64,000 nucleotides of DNA from Beta vulgaris subsp. vulgaris. Lineage: Eukaryota > Streptophyta > Magnoliopsida > Caryophyllales > Amaranthaceae. The position numbers were made by a program, and so were the translations under genes. Location: the NCBI RefSeq assembly GCF_026745355.1, contig NC_079202.1:26645072-26709071 (forward strand), in the 5' to 3' direction. Positions 22,001 to 33,418 of the stretch are shown one piece after another (within the stretch, counting starts at the first letter, position 1; the number at the start of each line of letters is the position of its first letter). The notes below the pieces were generated by a model. That model ran no database searches. It was not told where the DNA came from and saw only the letters and a list, made by a program, of their open reading frames with translations.

Positions 22001-23687
22001 ACCCATTTTTTTTATGAAAAAAATAAATAAATATATATAATACAACAATACACTGACTTGTGTTGTGATTTAGGCCCTACACAATATACTCCTTGTACCA
22101 ATTAGTAATTGGTATATCTAGCAAACCCTAACAATAAGACATTCACTCACCCGGTCACCCCTCTCTCTCTCTCATTTGCCTCTGCCGTTTGTCACCGTCA
22201 TTCCCTTCGCGCTGCATTGGCGCTTCTGCCGTTGCTCCGCTAATGCTGCCGCTGTTATTGTCGTTTCTTCGCTGCTTCGTTCTGCCATTTCTCAGGTAGT
22301 TTTTCGTTTCTTTTTTTTGGGTTTTTTTTTTTAATTTCTCTTGTGTTCATTAGTTTACTCATTGTTAGTTTCAATATTATCTAGTTTGATTTACATATTT
22401 TCGTTTGATTTTTACCGAATTTCGTTTGATTAAGTATATATGCTTAATTTCTAATATTTGTTTGATTTTTTGCTTTTGAAGTAATTATGCTTTGATAATC
22501 CGATTCTGTGCATTCTGTTTGATTGCTATTTGTTTATTTTTCAGTATTTTCTGAAGTGGAGCAACAATGGAACATCAAGTGAAGATTGAAGAACTGTTGA
22601 ATAGTTAGGATTCTTAGAATGTTATCAAATTTTGTTAATGTTGAAATTGTTTAACTTTAGATTTGTAATATTTAAACGTGAATGCTTGGTTGTGATTTTG
22701 TGAATAATGGAAGATGTGAGGAGTAAGGTGGTTTTATTATTGAAAACATAATTTATTGTCTAATTTTTCATTAAAGAAAAATGATCCGTTTAGGATCCAT
22801 TTAGGACCCGAATTCGTAGGATCCATCGGATCTGGATCCTAACTATAATTACCCAACGGATTCGGGTAGGATCTGGATCCTATCCTAAAAAACGGATCTG
22901 GATATGGATCCTGGAGGACCCTACCCGGATCCGACCCATTGCCATCTCTAAATACAATCACATACATTAATTATCTTAAATTAGACAAACATATTGGTCA
23001 GATCATAATTTATTTACATTTCCATTGCAAATAATACTTTCCTATTCAAACATTTAATTGTTGTATTACAATAACCGTGACAAGTTATTTATTTTAATTT
23101 TTATATTGAAACACACTATTTTAACATTAAATCATGTTTTTTATTAAAAGTCAACTGTTTGTTGTTTGGTATCCTACAAGTGTTTAGCATATCCAACTAG
23201 TGTTTCTAGATAACTAACAATGGTCGTTTGGTTTGCTATAAATTTTTTATTACAGTTTCTTTAAAAGACAATATCTAAACATTAATATGGCGCAATAAAT
23301 TTATCCCTTTGCAACTATAATTTACTGCCAACTGGGTATTTCTATGCAGCCAGCCATAAATTCTATGATAAAACCTGCAATTTATCTAAACATCCTCTTC
23401 ATTTAGGAAGACATATTTATTACTAAAGTCACTTTTAACATATTTATTATACTTCTTTCTGATTTTTCCAAAAAAATATATATTACATAAAGGTTTTTCC
23501 CCTTATTTTTTCCTATAAATATTAACTATTTACCAAAATATTACAATTACTTTTAACATATTTATTACATCTTTTTCTTGATTTTTTTAGCCATTTTATT
23601 AAAAGAGTGTGGGATACAAACAAATTTATTATATAACTGTTTTACCTGTTCATGATTTGGCGTGCTGAATTCAAAATCCTCACCCAT
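19009..23687 (-). pseudogene. FAR1-RELATED SEQUENCE-like gene (MULE-transposase fold)
   Basis: Plant FRS proteins are transcription regulators derived from Mutator-like transposases. Exons on the minus strand: 23687-23646 (start ATG, MGEDFEFSTPNHEQ), 21813-20528, 20211-19202 and 19101-19009 (TAA), with GT-AG introns in compatible phase. Order of parts: acidic N-terminus (DFDLNEEVPDIYLE), FAR1-type WRKY/GCM1 zinc-binding region (WRCECEGEP...KKCNCPVMIYA...HENHNPTPSK), MULE transposase core (DVVCFDATYLTND, GVNHHGQSILIGCAL, TNQDAAMRKAL, RWCLWHIL) and a SWIM zinc finger (CECKMFECHGILYRH). Exon 2 shows apparent single-base losses near 21610, 21580 and 21320, an extra G near 20970, and a TAG where the family has Trp (about 20825). 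It could be a host FRS gene or an immobile MULE; no MULE terminal repeats were found. Confidence 0.85.
21827..22950. mobile_element. hAT-type non-autonomous element (1124 bp) in intron 1 of the FRS gene
   Basis: The inverted ends are TAGAGATGGCAATGGGT (21827-21843) and its complement (22934-22950). An 8-bp duplication, AATACAAT, flanks the element (21819-21826 and 22951-22958), both typical of hAT elements. The subterminal 100 bp at each end is packed with GGATCCGGATCC and GGATCTGGATCC motifs. The interior (22130-22620, plus strand) looks like a leader: a CTCTCT-rich stretch, a CCGCTG-rich segment, an AT-rich possible intron, then an ATG frame of 13 codons (MEHQVKIEELLNS). This may be the start of an ancestral transposase gene. 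The left end sits only 14 bp from the 3' splice site of exon 2. Confidence 0.93.
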
Positions 23688-24770
23688 CAAAGCTTCTTCT
23701 CAGATCTTTTTTTCGTCTTTTGCTTTGTTTTTACAGATTTTTTGTTTTGTTTTTACTCTTAGATTTTTTTGTTTTTCAACGGGTCTTTTTACTCTTAGAT
23801 TTTTTTTGTTTTCTAACGGGTCTTTTGTAATCCAAACCTTCTCTCTCCTCTTCGTTTTACTGATAATTCTCTCTCCTCCCTGTAAACCTTCTCTCTCCGG
23901 CCTCTTCGTTTTACTGATAATTCTCTCTCCTCCCTGTTTCTTTCACACAAATACACACGTTACCTTTTTTTTGTCCTCAGCCGTCACTTTTTGCCAGTTT
24001 TTATGTCATTTAATGCTTTTCCATTTTTTTTTTCTCAGCCAACTTTTAGGAAACTCCTTCCCACACATTTTATTTGCATTTTAGTCCTGCTATAGACACT
24101 TTCTGTCTATAGCTGCTAGCGTTTTATCACAGCTCAGCGCATGAATAGTGTCATTCTCCAAGATATTAAAAATACATAAATTCTTGGAAAAAAGGTTTCA
24201 CATTAGTGTTAATGTGAGACCAACTGATATATATAATGCTAGCAGTGAAATTAGTTAAGCGAAATTATTTATCTATCTTATGTCCCTCTCCTGTACCAAC
24301 TCTCATTTCTCTCTCCTCTACCCTTCCGTTTCTCTATCCTTTGTAGTACGATAACATTATTCTCTCCACCCAACTTACAATATTTTTTAAAGCCTACATC
24401 TCTTTTCTTTTTCTTTCTTTTCTTTTTCAAACATATGAAACATTCACCTAACGTCCTTTTCACGTCTTCTTCAATCTTGATGATGAGAATTTGATGATGC
24501 TTAGTTTACTTTATCCAGCTTAAACAACGACATTGTTGCATCAAAGTCAAGTAAAAATTTTCTTGATTGCCCTCAAATAAAAATAAGTACAATCTTAATT
24601 CTCAAAGCTCATTGTTTCCCTCTATCAATGGGAGTATGGGACTAAATTGTGATGTATCTTGTATTATGAGTTATGGTTTAGGTACTCCTCCACTTAACCC
24701 TAGCCTCCTCTTCTCTCTTTTCTCTCTAAAACCCTAGCCTCCCTTACTCCTTCATCAGTTAGGGGCTGCC
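23688..24770. other. Pyrimidine-rich upstream region of the FRS gene and spacer
   Basis: Positions 23700-23960 are T/C-rich on the plus strand and contain two short tandem duplications (ACTCTTAGATTTTTT with ACGGGTCTTTT; CTCTCTCCTCCCTGT with TTCGTTTTACTGATAATT). On the minus strand this is the expected place for the promoter and 5' untranslated region of the FRS-like gene. A near-palindrome, GGTTTCACATTA-GTG-TTAATGTGAGACC, lies at 24195-24222 and resembles the arms of a small hairpin MITE. Confidence 0.45.
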
Positions 24771-25283
24771 ATGGAATTTCATCCATGGTAAGCCCCCTTT
24801 TACCTTTTATTTTAAGTTTTTAGTTTATTTTCTTGTTTTGTTGAATAAATTAGTATCTCTTTATGAGATTTCTTCAAACCCTGTTATGGATTTTTGATAA
24901 TTTCTGGTAAATAATTATCGTTTTCAGGTAGATAGTTTTGGTTATGAGTAAATTTTTATATTTGTAAGGTTAATAGTTATGATTTTTAGTCATTAGTAAT
25001 TACTTAAACATTATTAGTTATAGTTTTCATGTTATTATTTATAGTTATGATTATGGGTAAATGGTTATATTTATGAGGTTTTAACAATTATGGTTTTTAG
25101 TTATTAGTAATTATTTACACGTTATTAGTTATAGTTATTAAGATAAATAATTCAAATTATACAACGAATATAGATGGTTGTAGGCAGAGAATGGAGGATG
25201 AAAACAATGAAGGTTTTAGGGCGTCTCGACGGATTGGAGAAGAAAGAGAGAATAATTTATATGTGATACTGAAATTAGGCTAA
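24771..25283 (+). CDS. Putative two-exon 38-codon frame (possible 5' end of a gene)
   Basis: A leader-like stretch with two AACCCTAGCCTCC motifs and CTCTCT runs (24690-24765) precedes ATG at 24771. Exon 1 would end at 24787 before a strong donor (GTAAGC). A good acceptor (TTGTAG) precedes 25184, and joining gives MEFHPWQRMEDENNEGFR onward to TAA at 25281-25283. Only 37 bp further on, a foldback element begins. The leader and splice signals look real, but the product matches no family known to me. It may be the truncated start of a gene interrupted by the insertion. Confidence 0.25.
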
Positions 25284-25320
25284 TAAAATGCGTTATAATC
25301 TAGATTATGAGATATAACTA

Positions 25321-26695
25321 AGGGAAATTCTATATGGTGACCCTCAACTTTTTTAAATTCTATTTGGTAGGCAATTTTTATCTTTCCTCTTTTTGGTAAC
25401 CCTCTACTCTATTTTTTTTTATTTTCTTTAACCTTATTGCATTTTAAAATCAATTTTTTTAATTAAAAATTGATTTTTCAATTACAAAAAACTCATCTTG
25501 AAATTAAAAAAACCCCAAACCCATCCTACCACCCCCTCTCCTCCCCTAGCCACCATCACCCCTTTCCCCCTTCAATGCCAGCCACCATCACCCCCCTTCA
25601 TTGCCACCGCCGGACCACCCTTTCCTCCGGTGCCGAGGCTTCCTCCTTTGCCGCCGACTGTAACCAAGCTTCCACGAACCCACCCCGACCCTCTTTCCCA
25701 CGTACCTCGACCAGCCGACACCTATCTTTCTCTCCTCTGACAAAACCGAAACCCACCACCTTCCACACCATTTCAGACCCCCGACCTCTAGCCCTCCGAT
25801 TTCCAGCACCCACCTATCCACTCCAATTTCTACCACCCATTCACCCCATCCGAACCTAAATTGCAACAGGTTCTGCACTAGAGGAGAGAGAGGGTCGAAA
25901 ATGGTGTGGAAGGTGGTGGGTTTCGTTTTGTCAGAGGAGAGAGAGGGAGGTGCAGCGGCTGGTCGGGGTAGGAGAAAAGAGGGTCTGGGAGGGTTCGTGG
26001 GTCCTGGGTTATGGTTGGCGGCAGGGGAGGAAGCCTCGGCGCTGACGGAGAGGGTGGTCTGGCACCGGCAATGAAAGGGAAAAGGGGTAATCGTGGCTAG
26101 CCGTGAAGGGGGAAGGGGGTGATGCTGGCTAGGGGAGGAGAGGGGGTGGTAGGATGTAGGGGTGTGCAAAAATATCCGATCCGAAAATTCGCCGATCCGA
26201 TCCGAAATTTCGGATATCCGATCCGATTTTAAGATTTCGAATATTTCGGATCGGGTATCCGGAGAAAATTTCGGATCGGATACGGATCGGGATTTTTCAA
26301 AAATTTCAACGGATCCGATCCGAAAACCCGGTGATCCGATCCGAAAAGTTCGGATTTCCGAAAATTTCGGATCGGATTCGGATCGCAATTTCCCCGATCC
26401 GAAATTTTCGGATATCCGAATTTTCGGATCGGATCGGATCGGATATCCGACATTGAACACCCCTAGTAGGATGGGTGGTTATGGTGGGTGGGGAAGGTTT
26501 GAGTTTTTTTTTTCATTTTAAAATCAGTTGTTTGTAATTAAAAAATCAGTTTTTATTTAAAAAATAATTTTAAAATGTAAAAAGGTAAAAAAAAATACAA
26601 AAAATAAAGTAGAGGGTCACCAAATAGAGGAAAGATAAAAGTTGTCTACCAAATAGAAATTAAAAAAATTGAGGGTCATCATATAGAATTTCCCT
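25321..26695. mobile_element. Foldback (long terminal inverted repeat) element, MULE-like
   Basis: The ends AGGGAAATTCTATATG (from 25321) and its near-complement CATATAGAATTTCCCT (to 26695) begin long arms. The left arm, 25321 to about 25780, pairs with the right arm, about 25888-26695, if the hAT insertion at 26157-26473 is removed. Arm landmarks: GGTGACCCTC, CTCTACT with poly-T, CCACCCCCTCTCCTCCCCTAGCC, and ACCACCTTCCACACCATTT, all found inverted on the right. The loop is only about 107 bp. Flanks read ATAACTA and ATTACTA, a possible duplication with one mismatch, so the superfamily is uncertain (MULE foldback favoured). Long frames here mirror one another and are not genes. Confidence 0.8.
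26157..26465. mobile_element. hAT MITE (309 bp) nested in the foldback element
   Basis: The termini TAGGGGTGT and ACACCCCTA are flanked by a perfect 8-bp duplication, GTAGGATG (26149-26156 and 26466-26473). The interior is made of GATCCGATCCGAAA, TTCGGATATCCGAA and related motifs that are largely self-complementary. Size, ends and 8-bp target fit a hAT MITE. Confidence 0.93.
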
Positions 26696-26736
26696 ATTAC
26701 TAATATACTTCAGCACTTAACTAATTCATCCAAAAT

Positions 26737-27525
26737 TGTAACACCCCCGCCGACCTGAAACCTTCTTTATTCGATAAAACTCGAGTTTTGAGGGAAAATA
26801 AATCCACGAGGGTTCGACTTGACGGGTGGCGCTACCGCCGCACTTATCTCCTTGGAAATAAATGCAAGGCTAAATCAAAAACAAACTAAACTCACATTCA
26901 TTAATCTTTACAACCAAAGTAAATCGTTCGTTAAACATTACTAATTAATTAAGTGTTTCAGAGTTCCAGCGGAAGCTAATCATATGCTAAGTGGATGACA
27001 ACTCTAAATGATCTCCCTTTTTATTCCCCCGATCAATCACCCACCTGCACAAATACACTGAAAAGAGACAAGAGAGACGAGCTCCCAAAAATCAGAAAAA
27101 CTGAGTATTTCCAACTCCATCCCGTAAATTACTTAAGTTGAAAATACTTTGTAAAATAGTAGATTAATAGTTTTGGAAGTCATAACACATATACACATAT
27201 ATATACATTGAATAATCACATCATCAATTCAATTAATCCAGTTATTCAAGGAGAAGAAAGAAAACGCCAGTAAGCCGGGGTCAATCCCCTGTAACCACTT
27301 ACTTCAACATTGTAGGCCGGGGCGAAGCCCTATAACCACCTACTTGTAGGCCGGGGCAAACCCCTGTAACCACCTACGAAAAATTATAATGGCCATAATA
27401 ACATAGTCCCTAGTGTGCACACCCCTTCTACTTGGATCACATCAAGATAGAAGGAAGACAGTAACAAAATAATCAGCATAGTAACCAGAGAACCTGCAAG
27501 GGCCGCTGAACCACTCATACAGGGC
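26737..27525 (-). repeat. LTR remnant ending GGGTGTTACA (minus strand)
   Basis: Begins TGTAACACCCCC on the plus strand, the complement of an LTR 3' end, and contains GGTGGCGCTACCGCCGC, CAGCGGAAGC and AAACTGAGTA motifs that recur in the neighbouring LTRs. Three hairpin-like tandem units (GTAGGCCGGGGCAAACCCCT then GTAACCACCTAC) lie at 27267-27377. The other end is not visible; it stops at the next LTR at 27526. Confidence 0.55.
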
Positions 27526-27641
27526 TGTAACACCCCGATAATTCTCTCTTTTCAGAAATAACTTTATAATATAAAACTTAGAGAATTACCCAGGCATTAT
27601 CGCCCGTGTGATAACGTATCGGCTTATTCAGAATTTTGCAG
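27526..27641 (-). repeat. Partial LTR end (116 bp), copy of 27984-28099
   Basis: TGTAACACCCCGATAATTC and the following 97 bases match 27984-28099 with three or so substitutions, then similarity stops. On the minus strand this is the last 116 bp of an LTR. The downstream flank (AGGGC) does not show a matched target duplication in the window. Confidence 0.75.
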
Positions 27642-27983
27642 TGGAGAATTACTCAGGCATTTTCGACTCGAGAGAAAAACAATTTCGGATCTATCAAATT
27701 ATTCGAAAAAAAAATTTCGAACCCATATAATTCCCGAAAAAAAAATATTTTCGAATACGTCCAAAATTTTCGAACAAAACAAAATAAGCACCCTCAAGAT
27801 TTCCAAAAAATTTGGTTTTTTTTTAAAAAAATTTCGGTCCTAAAAAAAATATATACTCTATATAAGTTTTCAAAATGAATAAGTAGGAGCAATTCTAAGG
27901 TTTCCTTCAAATAACTAATAAGCTAGCTAGCTAGTTAGGAGCCTATAAGTCTTAAAATAACCTAAAGCTCCCAGATACCACTT
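27642..27983 (-). other. Retroelement internal stub with primer-binding-like site
   Basis: On the minus strand, three bases after the LTR end at 27984, the sequence TGGTATCTGGGAGC (27980-27967) resembles the plant initiator-Met tRNA primer-binding site TGGTATCAGAGC. The rest is AT-rich leader with repeated TTTCGAA motifs. It joins directly to the partial LTR at 27641, so nearly all of the internal region is missing. Confidence 0.55.
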
Positions 27984-30900
27984 TGTAACACCCCGATAAT
28001 TCTCTCTTTTCAGAAATAACTTTATAATATAAAACTTAGAGAATTACCCAGGCATTATTGCCCGTGTGATAACATATCGGCTTATTCAGAATTTTGCAGC
28101 GGAAAATCATTAACTAAACTTTAACTTTATTAAAACTCAATAAATAAATGACAAATGTTTAAAACTTAAACAAACCAACTTAAATAATCACCCACTGAAA
28201 TAAAACATGTTCCTACGAAAGCAGAAATTAAACTATGCTAGATACACAGTCTCTCCACTCCAGATTCCCAATGAGATGCACATCTGCGAACCTGTAATGT
28301 CAATGCTATATCGACTCTGCTCACCAGAAGGATCATCACAGGATCAATAAGCAAAGCCATGATCACACACACAGATAAAGCACGTAATCAGCAAAGCTGA
28401 GTACTACATAACAAACATAAATAGTCCTAAACATGATACTACATAATTAACATGCAAGGATAAATAATAATATAAACATATAATATTCTACAGACAACTT
28501 TTACTGAACTAGACTCTAAACATCATTTATTCCTTTAAATGGAATAGTTATTGGAACGAGTTGTCTTGCCTACTAATGTGTAATACGGGCGCGACTCCGC
28601 ATTTCAGAGTGACCTGCGATATCGAGGAACCTTTGAAATAAAAGAGGGATGGTGATCAATCCATTCCTAGAAAAGTTATGACACGCTCACTATAACCCCA
28701 ACCCTTACGTCCAACTCTAGACGTGCACAAGTCTAAAGTCTATAACTTATTCTCGTTACACTTTACAATATTTACATATTATTACTTGTGTTGACACACA
28801 CACACACACACCAATAACATATAAATAAAATCAGACAATCACAACAAAACTTCTTTTATCTTTGGATTTTACAAGTGATCACAACTTACAATCCATGACT
28901 ACTTTAATTCCTTTTTAATCTAAACTCACTTTACTTGTTGAACCTAGCCAACAATAATCTTACCTTTATATAGACATAACTTGTAAACTTACCACATAAG
29001 GTCCACAACCCTCATAAGATAATCAAAATAATACTTCTCAAAGAATACATGCAAAACATGATTCAACTTCTATAATGTAACACCCCCAAAATCCATACAC
29101 GTCTAAAGCTACGTCGCATCGACTTTGGGAGTGTTACCGCCGCGATGGAACGCAAGGCATAATTAGAAATACGGTAACTCAAATTCATTGTCTCAAAACC
29201 AAATTGCAGCGGAATAGAAAATGTAATACAACTCGGGAATCATAGTTGACCCCTCTTTATTCAAACTCAAACCATGTAACAATGTTCTATGAAATTCAGT
29301 AATAATCAAACCAAAAGTTAACTTCAAACTACAGTCTAGCCCCCATATGCTTGATGTCATGTAGCAGCACCAGCTCACCTAGTCTGCTCCCCATTGAAGT
29401 ATCAATAGTTCATCACAGGACAACAAACACATAAAACACACAGAGTCAGCTATGCTGAGTACGTAATGAACCATTGAAACATATTGAAATAAATGAAGCA
29501 TACATTACAACTGTTATATGAACCTACGTTATCTCACATCCTTTAATCTTTCATTATTTGGCATCGAACGGGCACCGTCATCTTACTAGAATCATACGGG
29601 CTACTGAATCCTTAATAGACAACTTGGTCTATTAGATGAAATGCAAATACGGTTTTGTTCCGTCTCACACCCATCACCTTAGTATGCATACCCCAAGATC
29701 GAACGGAACCTTCCGCCTACTTGAGTTATCAAAATATAAGGACACTACTGTCGTCACAGTAGGCCTGCGTAGGAGTGTAGGACAAGTCCTACACCCCCCA
29801 TTGTTCTATACTTGTAGGGAGTCCAACTACAAGTATCGCCATAATCTTCTTTTATTACCAATCATTCTTTTATAACTTTAAGGAGTCATTTACATACTCT
29901 CTTAATTACCAAACTCAATCTTCCCTAGTAACACTCTTGTTACTCTATAGATCAGATTAATAATGCTGATGTTACACTACGATAGAACTTCGCATTTCAA
30001 TGCAACATATTTCAATGCATCATATTGATTTCACGTTATAAACGTCTAACCAAACAATCACAATCAAATGTTCCCTATCATGGTACTAGGTTCCAATAAC
30101 ATGAACTGCAACCTAAACATGATACTAAGCTTTGAAAGTAAACTGGTACGCGTACGTACCTTGTAACGGAGAATTTTCGCTGACTTAATAGAACGAGCCG
30201 CTTATGAAATTGGGACCTAAATCGTTAAAACAAAGCTTTAGTGTTACGTCCTTGATAACACTAACAACTACTACGTACTAAGACCATAACGATCTATCGA
30301 TTCGAATTACGCAATAGTTAAAACCTATTCTAGAACTTTCGTTATAATTCTAATCTAGTGAATTTAACGTCTTTTAGAAGTCAGAATTAGTGAATAACTA
30401 AGTTATTTAGTAACATTAGTCCACTATTTTACCAATCCAAAATGTCATAAGTCCAGCCTGTCTTATGTCCAAAGTCAAGTCATATGTCCAAGGTAAGTCA
30501 TATGTCCAAAGTAAGTCATATGTCCAAAGTAAGTCATATGTCCAAAGTAAGTCATAGTCCAAAGTAAGTTCCATGAAACAGGTTACTCATGAAACGATAA
30601 TAATGTAACTAATAATAAGCACAATTTTCCTACTTCCAACTTATTCCAATTACAAACCTAACCAGAATTTATACTTAAAACAGAACAATAACTTAATAGT
30701 TAACAATCTAATAAATTACTAAACACTCTAATTATTAATTATAATTTACAAACCTTTCTTAATTACGAAAACAGTAAATCTAAATAATAAAACTGATATA
30801 ATAATTTAGGTACATAAGTTATACCGCTAAATCTCGCCGGCAAAAGAACTCCGGCGACCGACCTCCGGAATCGAACACCACACCACACACGCGCACCACT

Positions 30901-33139
30901 CCCACGCGCACAACCGAAACCGTCGCACCAACCTCGCGACTTCGCACGCTCGCGCGACTCAGAATCGTCGCGCCACCACACTTCGCACGACGCGGAACCA
31001 CGCTCGCACAACTCCCTCGAACACCGCACAACTCTTCGCACCACTTCGGCTTTGTCGCGCGGCTACACTCGCACGACACCCTCGAACGTCCTTCGCACAA
31101 CCCTCGCACAACCCTCGAACCTCTTCGCGCAACACTCGCACGAACCACGACGCTCTTCGCACAAAAACTCTCGAACTCACACACACGGCTACGCACACAG
31201 CCCTCGAACCACTCGCCCAAGACCTCGACGGAACTCCGTCTCGCACCACTACCACTCACGCACAAAACGCGACGGGAGGGAGGAGGCGAGAGGAATAGTA
31301 GCGAGAGATTGAGAGAGAATTCGAGAGAGAGAAAAATCTGAGAGAGAGATTGGCTGAAAAATTCGAGAGAGAGAAGACAAGGGAAGATCGGCTGAGGAGA
31401 GAGTGAGGAGAGAGAAAAGTCGGCTGGGAGAGAGGGAGAAGAAAGGGTTTAGGTTTTTTTCTGAAATTCCATCTTCTTTTCTTTTTATACTCCCTTCCAA
31501 AAGGTAGTAACCCTAGGTCGATTAGGTTACTCTTTTAAAATTCCGGAAATTCCTAACAAATTCATATTACTAATAATTTATTCCTATTAACTTGTAAATA
31601 AATTAAAATACCTTTTTATTAATTCTTTTATATTTTCTTAATTAATACGAAATTAGTATAAAAATACGGAGTATTACATATAACATATACTAATTCTCCA
31701 TGCGAATTAATAAATAAACTTTCTTGACGTGCTTGCATCAATTATTCCATACAAACATATAATCTGATATTCATAATAAATTCTAAATCAGATGTTGCAC
31801 ACAGGCATAAAACATGTAAAATAATTACTAGAAATCACATATATTAACAACGTAGGTTCCTATACATAATACTAAAATTTAAATCTTCCTTAGAACATGA
31901 TACCGAGTCACATAGCACGTAATCATGTACGTACCTCGTGTAAACTAGCCTGTAGGCCACTTTTAACTCTCTAAAAGTTCCCTACGAAATATTCTCCGCC
32001 TAGAAAACAACAAAATCGAAATTAACAACCTTAAATAAAATTACAGCAGCTTTAAATAATTTAAAACCCCCTTTAAAAACGTTTAAAAGTCGAGTTTAAT
32101 ATCAAAACTTGAACTATTTTTAATTCCTAGCATAGGACTGCCATACTAGTAATTAAAAACTCTTAAAAGTCCATTTATAAAACTCTTTCTAAAATTCCAG
32201 CAACTTTTAAAATCATAAAACCTCTTAAAACATATGTAAATATGATTATAATCATAATTTAAGACAATCTCATAGTATACAACATAACACTATGATTTTC
32301 TAATAATTAACACCCTAAAAACCATGCTTTGATGATCAAAACTTCAATTTAAATATAATAACAAATCTAAAATTTTATTCTTTCAATATATAATATATAT
32401 GAAATTAATATATAAGAAAACAAGGAAAAGAATCAAAAGGAAAAAAAGAAGAAAAAGAGTGAAATACCGAAATCGCGAGTAAAATACGGCAGCAGAATTG
32501 CATAACTAATAGAATAAGAATTGTAATTGAGCTATTCTTGAGCCTAAATTCAATAACTTTTCGAGATCTACAACTTTCAAGAACAACGTCTTGGCTAAAA
32601 ATAAACGGAACTATGAGAAATCTGACCAATCAGATTCGGGTGAGAGAAAAAACGAGAGAAGGGAGAGAAAGAAAACCATAAGGAGAGAAAGAATAGAGAT
32701 TGGCGAAATTATTGAGTGTGAGAAGATAGAAAATAATCTTTGTGTGGAATAAATTAATTGGGTATTAAGATATTTATAAGGATCTTCCTTTTTGGGCTTA
32801 GGAAAAGGAGATAAGGCTTTATGAAAATTGATGATGAATAGGATAACAAATTAGAACTCTCAATATGACTCATTTTCCTTATCCATTAAGGATTTTAGGT
32901 TCCTCAAGTCCATTAGACTTCTTTTCCAATATAAATTAGTATTTAAAACTTTTATCAAAACATGCTTAATTAAAATATTCTCAATTTTATTAAGCTATGA
33001 AAATTAATTTCATTTAACTTTTAAAATAGTCAACCTTTTTAAATAGTCAAATCATTTAAAAACTAACTTGTGTTTAAATATAAATATATAAATACTAAAA
33101 TATATTTATAAAATCCTTTAAAATTGTGGGGGGATTACA
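27984..33139 (-). repeat. Long LTR of the Tekay-like Gypsy element (split by a solo LTR)
   Basis: On the minus strand the LTR starts TGTAATCCCCCCAC at 33139, just after a purine-rich tract (TTTTAAGGGGGTCGAC, 33155-33140), and ends GGGGTGTTACA at 27984. Removing the nested LTR and one duplication (29076-31683) leaves about 2548 bp. A TATA-like box (CTTATAAATA, about 32780-32771) is followed on the minus strand by a CTCTCT-rich leader (about 32700-32640). It is the 3' LTR of the polyprotein at 33419-51370, yet a primer-binding-like site follows it at 27980. This suggests an LTR shared by two tandem elements through LTR recombination. Confidence 0.75.
29076..31678 (-). mobile_element. Solo LTR (2603 bp) inside another LTR
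   Basis: On the minus strand it starts TGTAATACTCCGTAT at 31678 and ends GGGGGTGTTACA at 29076. A perfect 5-bp duplication, TATAA, flanks it (29071-29075 and 31679-31683), so the borders are secure. A TATA box (GTATAAAAAG, 31500-31491) precedes a CTCTCT-rich leader and a very GC-rich segment (30830-31270; CGCACGACTCTTCGCAC-like motifs). That segment gives spurious arginine-rich frames on both strands. An 18-bp minisatellite (GTAAGTCATATGTCCAAA, five to six units) lies at 30467-30570. No internal region or second LTR is present. Confidence 0.9.
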
Positions 33140-33418
33140 GTCGACCCCCTTAAAAGAAGTTTCGTCCTGAAACTTGACACAAAACCCACATACTTTCAAA
33201 AGTTTGAACTCATTTTTTCGAAAGTTTTGAAGAAAAACGTGCCCCTTGTGCACTTTTCCCAATTTTAAAACACTTGTGTTCCTTATGAACACAATTTCTT
33301 ATGCAGAGAATCTACTTCTTTTGCACTAACATGTGCAACTGCCCAACATAGGCATACAAATGAATGAAAATTTCATGAAAATAGACAAAAAGCGCGAAAT
33401 TTGTCGCATTCTACCCCC

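Noticed and set aside
23662..24084. 140-codon Phe/Leu-rich plus-strand frame
   Set aside because: Pyrimidine-rich sequence upstream of the minus-strand FRS-like gene; hydrophobicity comes from T runs and duplicated CTCTCTCC motifs.
25588..26460. 290-codon minus-strand frame
   Set aside because: It spans the foldback arm and the nested hAT MITE; the complementary strand is equally open and no family matches.
30763..31312. Arginine/serine-rich frames on both strands
   Set aside because: GC-rich low-complexity leader of a solo LTR.
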